A stretch of 64,000 nucleotides of DNA from VAXT01 sp035318925. Its GTDB lineage: Bacteria > Actinomycetota > Thermoleophilia > Gaiellales > Gaiellaceae. The notes under the pieces are model-generated. The model saw nothing but the letters and a program-made list of their open reading frames with translations, did no database searches and was not told where the DNA came from. This document shows, in pieces, positions 44,876 to 53,108 of this stretch. The first letter of the stretch is position 1; each line of letters starts with the position of its first letter. The DNA is taken from assembly GCA_035318925.1 (NCBI GenBank), contig DATHDS010000014.1, forward strand, positions 62,001 to 126,000. The letters run 5' to 3'. Both the position numbers and the translations under genes were made by a program.

Positions 44876-45610
44876 GTGTTCGAGATCGGCAACAGCCTCC
44901 GCGAGGCTCGTCTGCGGCAGGGGCTCGACTTTCCGGAGATCGAGCAAGCGACGAAGATTCGCGGCAAGTACCTGCGCTCCCTCGAGGAGGAGCAGTTCGA
45001 CGTGCTGCCCGCGCAGACCTATGTCAAGGCTTTTCTGCGCACGTATGCGGACTACCTCGGGCTCGACGGCCAGCTCTACGTCGACGAGTTCAACTCGCGC
45101 TACGTGCGCGGCGAGCTGGAGGAGGAAGCGGAGCAGCAGCCGTTTCGGCCACGCGCGGTCGTCGGCGCGCGCGGCGGCGGTTTACAAGGAAAGGGCGTGA
45201 TGCTGACGGTCGCCGTGATCGCGGGCCTGACATTGTTCGTCTTCGCGGCGTGGAAATGGGGGGGGACCCCGGACCAAAACACCCCCAACCTCGGCCTCAA
45301 TCAGAACCATCCGCGGCAAGCCGCCAGGAAGCCGACTGCCCATCTGGTCCTCTCCGGGGTCGCGGGCGGTGCCTACGTTCAGGTCTTCCGGGGCTCGCGG
45401 GGCCGGAAGCCGATCTACCAGGGCACCCTCGAGCGCGGCCACCCGCGGACCTTCGTCGGGCGGCATCTCTGGCTCTATGTGTACGCGCCGGCCAATCTTC
45501 GGCTTCGCCTGAACGGGAGCCGTGAGGTCGTGCCGGGAGCCGGTACCGGCGTGCGCCGGTGGATCGAGGTGACGCCGAAGCGCGTCTCGCTCGCGCCGCC
45601 GGTCGGTTGA
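44876..45610 (+). CDS. RodZ-like helix-turn-helix membrane protein
   Basis: This 244-residue protein has an N-terminal HTH_25-type domain (SLREARLRQGLDFPEIEQAT, KYLRSLEEEQF) followed by YVKAFLRTYADYLGLD, one membrane segment (about 105-124) and an external C-terminal DUF4115-type beta domain ending in RWIEVTPKRVSL. RodZ links MreB filaments to the wall-building machinery; actinobacterial relatives may act without MreB. It lies directly before cinA and recA. The GTG start has a candidate -10 upstream. Confidence 0.87.
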   Translation: MFEIGNSLREARLRQGLDFPEIEQATKIRGKYLRSLEEEQFDVLPAQTYVKAFLRTYADYLGLDGQLYVDEFNSRYVRGELEEEAEQQPFRPRAVVGARGGGLQGKGVMLTVAVIAGLTLFVFAAWKWGGTPDQNTPNLGLNQNHPRQAARKPTAHLVLSGVAGGAYVQVFRGSRGRKPIYQGTLERGHPRTFVGRHLWLYVYAPANLRLRLNGSREVVPGAGTGVRRWIEVTPKRVSLAPPVG

Positions 45611-46857
45611 GACCCCGCGCGGCGGTCGTCGTCACAGGCAGCGAGCTCGTGCGGGGCGGGCGCCACGACGCGAACGGCCCCTTTCTCGCGGAGGAGCTGA
45701 CGAGGCTCGGCCTCGAGCCCGCGCGAATCACGCTCGTCGGTGACGAGCCCGAAGAGCTGGAGGCGGCGCTGCGCGAAAGCCTGTCGGCCGATCTGCTCGT
45801 CGTCTCCGGAGGGCTCGGGCCCACGCACGACGACCGGACCGTCGAGCTCCTGGCACGCGCCGCCGGCCTGGCCACGGCGGTCGAGCTCGAGCTCGCAGAG
45901 GAGATCGAACGGGTCTCGAGGCGGATCGCGGAGCGCCTCCGACGTCCGTACGCGGAGTTCGAAGAGGGAGTGCAGAAACAGGCGACGCTTCCCGAAGGCG
46001 GGCGGGTGATCGGGATCGCGGGCACGGCGCCGGGCCTCGTCGTCGAAACGGACGGCGCGGTCGCGATTGTCCTGCCAGGCCCCCCGCCCGAGCTGCGGCG
46101 CCTCTGGCAGGCGTCACTGGAGGACGAAGCCGTGCTACGGGTTCTCGCGCGCGCGAAGCCGCCCGAGCACCGCGTCCTGCGCGTGTACGGGATGAGCGAG
46201 TCGGCTGTCGCGAGAGCGCTCTCCGAGGCGCGCGGCGAACCGTCAGGCGTCCAGGTGACGATCTGCGCGCACGACGGCGAGATCTGGGTCGAGCTCTTCG
46301 GCGAGGGGGAGGAGTTGGCGGGCACGTTGCGGCAAGCGCTCGAGCCTGCGGTGTTCGCGGAGGACACCCGACCGGTTGAGGAGCACGTGCTCGACGCGGC
46401 GCGGGCTCTCGGGCTTTCGCTTGCGACCGCTGAGTCGTGCACGGGCGGGCTCATCGCGGCGCACCTGACCTCCGTCCCGGGCGCGAGCGATGTCTTCCGC
46501 GGCGGAATCGTCGCCTACGAGAACGAGGTCAAGCTCGCCCAGCTCGGCGTGCCGGAGGAGACGCTGGCCGCGCACGGGGCGGTCTCGGCCGAAACCGCTG
46601 CGGCGATGGCCGCGGGTGCGCGTGAGTCGCTCGAAGCGGACGTGGCGATCGCGGACACCGGGATCGCGGGCCCCGCTGGGGGAACGCCGGAGAAGCCGGT
46701 CGGCCTCGTGTACCTGCATGCGAGCGCGCCGGGAGTCGAGCGGGGCCGGGAGCTGAGGCTGCCGGGTGACCGCGAGGCGATCCGGCGCCGCGCGACCGCG
46801 GCAGCGCTGCACCTCGTGCGTGAGGTTCTGACACAAAGCCGGCACACCTCGGCGTGA
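45607..46857 (+). CDS. cinA: CinA-like protein (competence/damage-inducible, nicotinamide-nucleotide amidase type)
   Basis: This 416-residue protein has an N-terminal MoCF/COG1058 domain (GGLGPTHDDRTVELLARAAG) that in relatives acts on ADP-ribose, and a C-terminal PncC-type amidase domain (ATAESCTGGLIAAHLTSVPG, with IADTGIAGPAGGTPEKPVGLVY) that deamidates NMN. It precedes recA in many genomes. The TTG start at 45607 forms a TTGA overlap with the RodZ-like stop; a longer in-frame ORF begins at 45559 but would run over that gene. Confidence 0.92.
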   Translation: MRPRAAVVVTGSELVRGGRHDANGPFLAEELTRLGLEPARITLVGDEPEELEAALRESLSADLLVVSGGLGPTHDDRTVELLARAAGLATAVELELAEEIERVSRRIAERLRRPYAEFEEGVQKQATLPEGGRVIGIAGTAPGLVVETDGAVAIVLPGPPPELRRLWQASLEDEAVLRVLARAKPPEHRVLRVYGMSESAVARALSEARGEPSGVQVTICAHDGEIWVELFGEGEELAGTLRQALEPAVFAEDTRPVEEHVLDAARALGLSLATAESCTGGLIAAHLTSVPGASDVFRGGIVAYENEVKLAQLGVPEETLAAHGAVSAETAAAMAAGARESLEADVAIADTGIAGPAGGTPEKPVGLVYLHASAPGVERGRELRLPGDREAIRRRATAAALHLVREVLTQSRHTSA

Positions 46858-47417
46858 CCTCGTCCGGTACCGTCGGCGGGGATGAGCGACTACGGCTCTT
46901 TCTCGGCTTTCGCCTGCCGGACGCGATCACGCGCAGGGTCACCCGCTGGCAGCGGGAGCAGCTCGGCGCCCCCGAACGCGCTCGTCTCGTCCCGGAGGAG
47001 AACCTGCACGTCACGATCGCGTTCCTCGGTTCGCGGCCGGCCGGCGAGCTCGACTCGATCGCCGGCGCGCTGCGTGCTGGCGCCGAGGGCGTTGCCCAGC
47101 CGGTGCTCACCCCGGTTCGGTACCGGGAGACGCGGTCGGTCGGGATGCTGGTCTTCGACGATCGGGAGGGGCAGGCGGCACGGATCGCGGCCGACATCCA
47201 CGAGCGGCTGGCCCGGCTTGGGGTCTACGAGCCCGAGCAGCGTCCGTGGCTTCCGCACCTCACCGTCGTCCGCTTTCGCGAACGACCCCGCCTGGAGCCT
47301 CCGATCCCCGAGCTTGGCCCTGTGATGTTGTCCGATGCCGCTGTTTACATATCCCGGCTGCGGCCGACAGGCGCGCAGTACGAAGTCATGGAGTCTGTTC
47401 CACTAGGAGGTGGATGA
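46854..47417 (+). CDS. thpR: RNA 2',3'-cyclic phosphodiesterase
   Basis: This 187-residue enzyme of the 2H superfamily opens 2',3'-cyclic phosphates on RNA. The two catalytic tetrapeptides are HVTI (in ENLHVTIAFLG) and HLTV (in WLPHLTVVRF), each flanked by the expected hydrophobic strands. The GTG start overlaps cinA by 4 bases. It lies between cinA and recA, with recA starting one base after its stop. Confidence 0.93.
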   Translation: MTSSGTVGGDERLRLFLGFRLPDAITRRVTRWQREQLGAPERARLVPEENLHVTIAFLGSRPAGELDSIAGALRAGAEGVAQPVLTPVRYRETRSVGMLVFDDREGQAARIAADIHERLARLGVYEPEQRPWLPHLTVVRFRERPRLEPPIPELGPVMLSDAAVYISRLRPTGAQYEVMESVPLGGG

Positions 47418-47418
47418 G

Positions 47419-48567
47419 TTGGATCGCGACGAGGCACTCGACGTCGCTCTCGGCCAGATAGAGCGCCAGTTCGGCAAGGGCTCGGTCATGCGCATGAACG
47501 ACCACGCGCACGTCACGACGGGCTCGATCTCGACCGGATCGCTGACGCTCGACATCGCCCTCGGCGTGGGGGGGCTCCCGCGCGGTCGCGTCGTCGAGGT
47601 CTTCGGCCCCGAGTCGTCGGGGAAGACGACCCTCGTCTATCACGTGATCGCCGAGGCTCAGCGGCGCGGAGGCATTTGCGCCTTCATCGACGCCGAGCAC
47701 GCGATGGACCCGCAATACGCACGCCGGATCGGCGTCAACATCGACGATCTGCTGGTCTCGCAGCCCGACAACGGCGAGCAGGCGCTCGAGATCTCCGAGC
47801 TGCTCATCCGCTCCGGGGCGCTCGACGTCGTGGCGGTCGACTCGGTCGCCGCACTGACGCCGAAAGCCGAGATCGAAGGTGAGATGGGGGACAGCCACGT
47901 CGGCCTCCAGGCCCGCCTGATGAGCCAGGCGCTGCGCAAGCTCGCGGGCACGCTCAACCGCACCGACACGATCGCGCTCTTCACGAACCAGCTGCGCGAG
48001 AAGATCGGAGTCATGTTCGGCTCGCCCGAGGTCACTCCGGGCGGACGGGCGCTGAAGTTCTACTCGTCGGTCCGGCTCGACATGCGGCGCATCGAGACGC
48101 TGAAGGAAGGCGTCGAGGCGATCGGTAACCGCGTCCGCGTGAAGGTCGTGAAGAACAAGGTGGCGCCGCCGTTCAAGCAGGCGGAGTTCGACATCATCTA
48201 CGGCTCGGGAATCTCCTGGGAGGGCACGGTGCTCGAAGCCGGGCTGGAGCACAAGGTCGTGCAGAAGTCGGGCTCCTACTTCAGCTTCGACGAGGAGCGA
48301 CTCGGGCAGGGCCGGCAGAACGCCGCGGCGTTCCTGCGTGAGCACCCCGACGCCTCCGACAAGATCGTGCTGGGAGTCCAGGCCGCGCTCGGAGAGGACG
48401 CCATCGCCTCCGCACGCCTCCAGCCGGACGTGTCGGCCGAGCACACCGAGCAGATCGGCAAGAAAGCCAGGGAGGCCGAAGCTGCCCTCGAAGAGGTCGC
48501 TGCCGCCACGGGAAAGAAGGCCAAGGAGGCCGAAGCTGTCCGCGAAGAGGTCGCCGCCACGGGTTAG
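47419..48567 (+). CDS. recA: Recombinase RecA with tandem-repeat C-terminal tail
   Basis: RecA forms the filament for strand exchange and SOS signalling. The 382-residue protein starts MDRDEALDVALGQIERQFGK and has Walker A GPESSGKTTL, the L1/L2 loops, and the Walker B region LDVVAVDSVAAL. I chose TTG 47419 because AGGAGG (47405-47410) lies eight bases before it; the GTG at 47410 overlaps that sequence. The tail (residues 348-382) is two near-copies of a 17-18 residue unit from a DNA duplication. Its stop TAG is overlapped by the RecX frame. Confidence 0.96.
   Translation: MDRDEALDVALGQIERQFGKGSVMRMNDHAHVTTGSISTGSLTLDIALGVGGLPRGRVVEVFGPESSGKTTLVYHVIAEAQRRGGICAFIDAEHAMDPQYARRIGVNIDDLLVSQPDNGEQALEISELLIRSGALDVVAVDSVAALTPKAEIEGEMGDSHVGLQARLMSQALRKLAGTLNRTDTIALFTNQLREKIGVMFGSPEVTPGGRALKFYSSVRLDMRRIETLKEGVEAIGNRVRVKVVKNKVAPPFKQAEFDIIYGSGISWEGTVLEAGLEHKVVQKSGSYFSFDEERLGQGRQNAAAFLREHPDASDKIVLGVQAALGEDAIASARLQPDVSAEHTEQIGKKAREAEAALEEVAAATGKKAKEAEAVREEVAATG
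48460..48564 (+). repeat. Tandem duplication in the recA 3' end
   Basis: Unit one is 48460-48513 (54 bases) and unit two is 48514-48564 (51 bases). They encode KKAREAEAALEEVAAATG and KKAKEAEAVREEVAATG, differing at a few positions and by one codon. The sequence is a likely slippage or duplication product, and the result is a charged helical tail. Confidence 0.75.
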
Positions 48568-49156
48568 CGCTCTTCTGGCGCGGTCCCGAGGGCGGATCGA
48601 GGTCGCTCTCGACGGGGAGCTCTGGAGGACGCTGCCGGCCGAGGCCGTGCTCGCGGCGGGACTGGACGTCGGCGTCGAGCTCGATCGTGCCCGGGCGCGC
48701 AGGGTACGCCGTGAGCTCGTTCGCCATGAGGCGATGGCAAAGGCGGCCCGCTCACTCGCGAGACGCGATCTCACCGAGCAGGAGCTTGGTGAGCGGCTGT
48801 CAGCGGCCGAGATCGCACCGGCTGTCCGAAACGAGGCGATGGGACGACTGGTTCGGGTCGGCGCGGTCGACGATGAACGTGTCGCCAGCCGCCGCGCAGC
48901 GCTCCTCGCCGAACGGGGCTCCGGGGACGCCTTGATCAGGCACGACCTGGCCCGGCGAGGCATCGCCGCGGCACTCGTGGAGGCCGCCGTCGGGGCACTC
49001 GAGCCGGAGCGTGCTCGAGCCGAGCGGATCGTCGAGCGCCGAGGGCCCAGTCTCACGACCGCGCGTCACCTCGCGCGCAAGGGCTTCTCCGAGCACTCGA
49101 TCGAGGGCACCTGCGGCGCTGCCATTGCGGAGGGGCCCCCTACCTCTGTACGATGA
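48563..49156 (+). CDS. recX: Regulatory protein RecX (start codon missing or non-canonical)
   Basis: RecX binds RecA filaments and restrains them. The frame encodes RecX features: an opening strand (VALDGELWRTLPAEAVLAAG), ARSLARRDLTEQELGERL, VDDERVASRRAALLAERG and HLARKGFSEHSIE. No ATG, GTG or TTG lies near the domain start. In relatives a GTGA overlap with the recA stop is expected here, but the bases read GTTAG, so GTT (48563) may be a non-canonical start or an error. The frame stays open to a GTG at 48338 inside recA; another GTG at 48647 would cut the first strand. Confidence 0.75.
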   Translation, partial: VSALLARSRGRIEVALDGELWRTLPAEAVLAAGLDVGVELDRARARRVRRELVRHEAMAKAARSLARRDLTEQELGERLSAAEIAPAVRNEAMGRLVRVGAVDDERVASRRAALLAERGSGDALIRHDLARRGIAAALVEAAVGALEPERARAERIVERRGPSLTTARHLARKGFSEHSIEGTCGAAIAEGPPTSVR

Positions 49157-49363
49157 GAGGTCAGTAACCGACATTTTTGCCTGCACAAGCGCAGTTTCCG
49201 AATCGCTCTACCAACCGAACCGACGAGAAAAGGCACTTTGACGACCCAGCGAGACGCCGTTGAGAGGGGCTTGACCGACAAGGTCTAGCTTGTTCGTGGC
49301 GGTCCGTCTCGGCCGCCTCCATTCGGAACCTGAGCCGCGCGGGCACGGACCCCAGGGAGCGCC
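49157..49363 (+). promoter_or_regulatory. Leader region upstream of rny
   Basis: This is a 207-base gap without a gene. It contains a TAGCTT hexamer (49286-49291) as a possible -10 without a matching -35, and GGTCCGT (49301-49307) that can pair with ACGGACC (49345-49351) just before the GGGAGCG ribosome binding site. A structured leader is possible, but nothing firm can be said. Confidence 0.4.
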
Positions 49364-50866
49364 ATGCTCGTCATTGCGGTAGCAGTTCTGATCAGCGTTC
49401 TGGTCACCGGCGCCCTCGTGCTTTTGGCTCTGCGCTTCCTCGGGGGATCGAGCATGGCCGATGCCCGTCAGGAGGCGGAGACGATCCGCCGTGAAGCCAA
49501 GATCGAAGCGCGCGAGGAGGCCGTGCGTCTCCGGGCCGAGGTCGAGCACGAGGTCGGAGAGCAGCGCGCGCGCATGACGAAGATCGAGGAGCGTCTCCTG
49601 ACCCGCGAGGACGAGGTCGAGCGCAGGCAGAAAGACCTCGAGCGCCGCGACCAGGGCCTCGCCGACCGCGAGGTGCACGTCAAGGAGCTCCAGGACGACC
49701 TGAAGGAGGCGAAGCAGCGCGAGCTCGAGGAGCTCGAGCGAATCGGCGGCATGACCGTCGCCGAGGCGAAGGCGAGGCTGCTCGCCCAGTCGGAGGAGCT
49801 GGTCCGGCACGACCTCGCCCGCCGGGTGCGCCAGCTGGACGAGGAGGCGCAGAGCGAGGCGAAGCGTCGCGCGCGCAACCTCGTGGCCGACGCACTCCAG
49901 CGGGTCGCTGCGAGCCACGCGGCGGAGACGACCTCGTCGCTGATCGAGCTCCCGTCAGACGATATGAAGGGGCGCATCATCGGGCGGGAAGGCCGCAACA
50001 TCCGGACGCTCGAGCACCTGACCGGCGTGGACGTGATCGTCGACGACACCCCGCAGGCCGTCGTCCTGTCCTCGTTCGACCCGATCCGCCGGGAGATCGC
50101 GAAGATCACGCTGCTGAAGCTCGTCGAGGACGGTCGCATCCAGCCGGCGCGGATCGAGGAGATGTACTACCAGTCGAAGACAGAGATCGACGAGCACATC
50201 CAGCAGGCCGGCGAGCAGGCGGTGTTCGAGGCCAACTGCGGCGACTTCCACGAGGAGATCGTGAAGCTGCTCGGCCGCCTCAACTACAGGACGAGCTATG
50301 GCCAGAACGTCCTCAAGCACACGCTCGAGGTCGTTCATCTCGCCGGGCTGATGGCGACCGAGCTCGAGGCCAACGTCAAGACGGCGAAGCGTGCCGCGAT
50401 GCTGCACGACGTCGGCAAAGCGCTGACCCACGAGGTCGAGGGCTCGCATGCGGCGATCTCGACCCAGTACGCGAAGCGCTACGGCGAGGCGCCGGGCGTC
50501 GTGCATGCCGTGGAGGCCCATCACTACGAGGTGCAGCCGCAGACGGTCGAGGCCGTTCTGCTCATCGCAGCAGACGCGATCTCGGGCGCACGCCCGGGCG
50601 CGCGCGGCGACAGCCTCGAGAATTACATCAAGCGCCTAGCCGCGCTCGAGGAGTTGGCCGCGAAGAAGCCGGGAGTCGAGCGGGTTTACGCACTCCAGGC
50701 CGGCCGCGAGATCCGCGTGATCGTGAAGCCCACGGAGATCAGCGACGACGAGGCGGCCCTGCTCTCCCACGAGATCGCCCGCGACATCGAGAACGACCTC
50801 GAGTACCCGGGGCAGATCAAGGTGACGGTGATCCGAGAATCACGAAACGTCGAATTCGCCAAGTAG
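49364..50866 (+). CDS. rny: Ribonuclease Y
   Basis: RNase Y is a membrane-anchored endoribonuclease that starts mRNA decay. The 500-residue protein has an N-terminal membrane helix (about 4-27), a long coiled coil (about 33-180), a KH domain with GRIIGREGRNIRTLE near 207 and an HD domain with AAMLHDVGKALTHE near 345 and EAHHYEVQPQT. The usual extra N-terminal region is short. It lies between recX and miaB, its common actinobacterial place. Confidence 0.96.
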   Translation: MLVIAVAVLISVLVTGALVLLALRFLGGSSMADARQEAETIRREAKIEAREEAVRLRAEVEHEVGEQRARMTKIEERLLTREDEVERRQKDLERRDQGLADREVHVKELQDDLKEAKQRELEELERIGGMTVAEAKARLLAQSEELVRHDLARRVRQLDEEAQSEAKRRARNLVADALQRVAASHAAETTSSLIELPSDDMKGRIIGREGRNIRTLEHLTGVDVIVDDTPQAVVLSSFDPIRREIAKITLLKLVEDGRIQPARIEEMYYQSKTEIDEHIQQAGEQAVFEANCGDFHEEIVKLLGRLNYRTSYGQNVLKHTLEVVHLAGLMATELEANVKTAKRAAMLHDVGKALTHEVEGSHAAISTQYAKRYGEAPGVVHAVEAHHYEVQPQTVEAVLLIAADAISGARPGARGDSLENYIKRLAALEELAAKKPGVERVYALQAGREIRVIVKPTEISDDEAALLSHEIARDIENDLEYPGQIKVTVIRESRNVEFAK

Positions 50867-50871
50867 CTCGC

Positions 50872-50877
50872 TAGGCT
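50872..50877 (+). promoter_or_regulatory. -10 element for miaB
   Basis: TAGGCT followed by 7 bases and the GTG at 50885, without a ribosome binding site. Confidence 0.5.
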
Positions 50878-50884
50878 TTCGGGC

Positions 50885-52360
50885 GTGCGTAGGTACCACG
50901 TCACGACGTTCGGATGCCAGATGAACGCTCACGACTCGGAGCGGATCAAGGGCATGCTCGAGGAGCTTGGGCTGGGGGAGGCCGTCTCTCAGGAGGAGGC
51001 GGACGTGATCGTTTTCAACACCTGCACGATTCGCGAAAGGCCGGATCAGCGCTTCGCGTCGCACCTCGGCAACGCCAGGATGCTCAAGGTTGCCGACCCC
51101 GACAAGGTGATCGCCGTCGGCGGCTGCTACGCAGAGGCGCAGCGCGAACGGCTCTTCGAGCTCTACCCGTTCGTCGACGTCGCCTTCGGGCCCGGCACGA
51201 TCCCGCACCTCGCCGACTGGCTTGGTGCGGGGGGTGAGGCGCCGCGAGGGCGGTTCGGCACCGGCGAGGAGCGCGAGTTCGCCGGGACGCTGCCGATGCA
51301 CCGCGAGCGCCGCTTCCAGGCCTGGGTGCAGGTCTCGATGGGCTGCAACTCGGTCTGCTCGTACTGCATCGTGCCGGCCGTCCGCGGCCGAGAGGTGAGC
51401 CGCAGGCCCGGGGAGATCCTCGCCGAGGTGACGGGCCTCGCCGGCGAAGGAGTGCGGGAGATCACGTTGCTTGGCCAGAACGTCAACTCCTGGGGCCGTG
51501 ACCTCCTGCCTGACCTGAGGACCGGGTTCGGAGAGCTCCTGCGCGCCTGCGACTCGGTGACCGGAATCGACAGAATTCGCTTCACGAGCCCGCATCCGAA
51601 GGACTTCCGGCACGAGGTGATCGCCGCCATGGCCGACTGTCCCGCAGTCTGCGAGCACGCGCACCTGCCGCTCCAGTCGGGGTCGACCCGAATCCTGAAG
51701 GCGATGCGGCGTACGTACGGGCGCGAGCGCTACCTGCGGCTGGTCGACGACCTGCGCGCCACGATCCCGGACCTCGCGCTGACGACCGACGTCATCGTCG
51801 GCTTCCCCGGCGAGAGCGAGCGCGACTTCAAGGAGACGCTCGAGGTCGTCGAGGAGGTTCGCTACGACAGCGCGTTCACCTTCGTCTACTCGCCGCGGCA
51901 GGGGACGGAGGCGGCGACGATGCCCGATCAGGTGCCGGACGAGCTCAAGCGCGAGCGGATCGAGCAGCTCGTCGAGGTCGTCCAGCGGATCGCCCAGGAC
52001 CGCAACCAGGAGCGGATCGGACGAGTCGAGGAGGTCCTCGTCGAGGGGCCGAGCCGCACCGACCCGTCGGTGCTCCGCGGCCGGACCCGGCGCAACATCA
52101 CCGTCAACTTCGCCGGATCGAGCGCGGCAGGGGAGTTGGTGGACGTGAGGATTGAGGGCGCGACGTCGACCACGCTCCGGGGCACCGAGCTAGCAGTGCC
52201 CCGGCCGGTAATGCCGCCGAGCTCCTGGGTCGCGAGCACCAAGCCAGAGGCCGCACTCGTCCGCGGCCCAGGCTCGCAGCCTGGGCAAGGGCGAGGGTGG
52301 GCTCTGGCGCCGTGTGATCGCGGGCCAGGGGCCGGCATGTATTGCCGACCGGGGCACTAG
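50885..52360 (+). CDS. miaB: tRNA-2-methylthio-N6-dimethylallyladenosine synthase, with palindrome-encoded C-terminal extension
   Basis: MiaB is the radical SAM methylthiotransferase that acts on i6A37 in tRNA. The N-terminal cluster cysteines lie in TFGCQMN, NTCTIRE and GGCYAE; the radical SAM site is Cys154-x3-Cys158-x2-Cys161. The TRAM domain ends at about residue 437 (LRGTELA). The last 56 codons then come from an about 171-bp palindrome (52190-52360) that also supplies the stop codon, so the extra tail is not family sequence. The GTG start is preceded by a leaderless-type -10. miaA, one gene later, makes the substrate. Confidence 0.95.
   Translation: MRRYHVTTFGCQMNAHDSERIKGMLEELGLGEAVSQEEADVIVFNTCTIRERPDQRFASHLGNARMLKVADPDKVIAVGGCYAEAQRERLFELYPFVDVAFGPGTIPHLADWLGAGGEAPRGRFGTGEEREFAGTLPMHRERRFQAWVQVSMGCNSVCSYCIVPAVRGREVSRRPGEILAEVTGLAGEGVREITLLGQNVNSWGRDLLPDLRTGFGELLRACDSVTGIDRIRFTSPHPKDFRHEVIAAMADCPAVCEHAHLPLQSGSTRILKAMRRTYGRERYLRLVDDLRATIPDLALTTDVIVGFPGESERDFKETLEVVEEVRYDSAFTFVYSPRQGTEAATMPDQVPDELKRERIEQLVEVVQRIAQDRNQERIGRVEEVLVEGPSRTDPSVLRGRTRRNITVNFAGSSAAGELVDVRIEGATSTTLRGTELAVPRPVMPPSSWVASTKPEAALVRGPGSQPGQGRGWALAPCDRGPGAGMYCRPGH
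52190..52360 (+). repeat. Long imperfect palindrome at the 3' end of miaB
   Basis: The left arm (52190-52274) and right arm (52278-52360) are reverse complements of each other across almost their whole length, with a few mismatches and small gaps. The arms begin and end in CTAG, and the core is a perfect 9-bp stem GCCCAGGCT/AGCCTGGGC around a CGC loop at 52275-52277, exactly at the midpoint. Inner arms match as well (for example CCAGAG against CTCTGG). It codes in frame for the miaB tail. It looks like an inserted palindromic element or a folding RNA; no second copy is seen in this window. Confidence 0.8.
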
Positions 52361-53108
52361 GTTCCTGCGTAGTCGCGATCTCAGCTGGGACGGTTTGCTC
52401 AACGCCCGCGATCTCGGCGGGCACAGAACCGAGGACGGCGGAGAGACTCGCTACGGCGCTGTCGTCCGCGCAGACAGCCTCGACGAGCTGACAGAGGAGG
52501 GGTGGCAGGCAGTTGTCGATTACGGCATCCGCACCGTCATCGACCTGCGGATGGACGCGGAGCGAGAGGGAGACCCTCCCGCCGGGGCTCCGATCGACCT
52601 GCTGCACATCTCGCTCTTCGACGACGACAAGAAGGTCTTCGAGGAGGTCGAGGCCGCGGCAAAGGCTGCGCCTGACGTCGAGACGTCGACGAAGGAGGTC
52701 TACCTCCTGTTCCTCGAGCACTTCAAGGCGAACGTGGCGGCGGCGATTCGTGCGGTCGCACACGCACCCGACGGTGGAGTCGTCGTGCACTGCATGGGCG
52801 GGAAGGACCGCACCGGGCTTGTCACGGCGCTCATGCTCGCGCTTGCAGGCGTGGACGACGAGCAGATCGCGGCCGACTACGCGCTGAGCGAGGAGCGGCT
52901 CCGGCCACGGCACGAGCGGTGGTTCGCCGAAGCTGCGACCGAGGCCGAGCTGGAACGGCTGCGCCGCATTGCCCAGACCCCGGCATCGTCGATCGCCGGA
53001 GTGCTCGCGGAGCTCGAGCGCCGCTACGGCAGCGTCGAGGGCTACCTCCGGGCAGCCGGGCTGAGCGGCGAGGATCTGAACCTCGCTCGTGCGCGGTTGC
53101 GTGACTGA
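52314..53108 (+). CDS. Tyrosine/serine phosphatase-like protein
   Basis: This protein belongs to the tyrosine-specific phosphatase group, with the family opening LNARDLGGHRTEDGG, a DLRMDAERE segment and the catalytic P-loop VVHCMGGKDRTG (Cys about 160 in this numbering, CX5R). It may act on phosphotyrosine, phosphoserine or phosphoinositides. The GTG at 52314 lies inside the palindrome and precedes a run with no family match, so the true start is probably near 52365-52395, where only CTG (52365) and TTG (52395) are available. Its end overlaps miaA. Confidence 0.88.
   Translation: MIAGQGPACIADRGTRFLRSRDLSWDGLLNARDLGGHRTEDGGETRYGAVVRADSLDELTEEGWQAVVDYGIRTVIDLRMDAEREGDPPAGAPIDLLHISLFDDDKKVFEEVEAAAKAAPDVETSTKEVYLLFLEHFKANVAAAIRAVAHAPDGGVVVHCMGGKDRTGLVTALMLALAGVDDEQIAADYALSEERLRPRHERWFAEAATEAELERLRRIAQTPASSIAGVLAELERRYGSVEGYLRAAGLSGEDLNLARARLRD

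Noticed and set aside
47410..47418. GTG at 47410 as the recA start
   Set aside because: It overlaps the AGGAGG ribosome binding site itself; the TTG at 47419 has correct spacing and gives the usual MDRD start.
44860..47418. LexA/SOS box upstream of cinA-thpR-recA
   Set aside because: I saw no CGAACN4GTTCG-like sequence upstream by eye.
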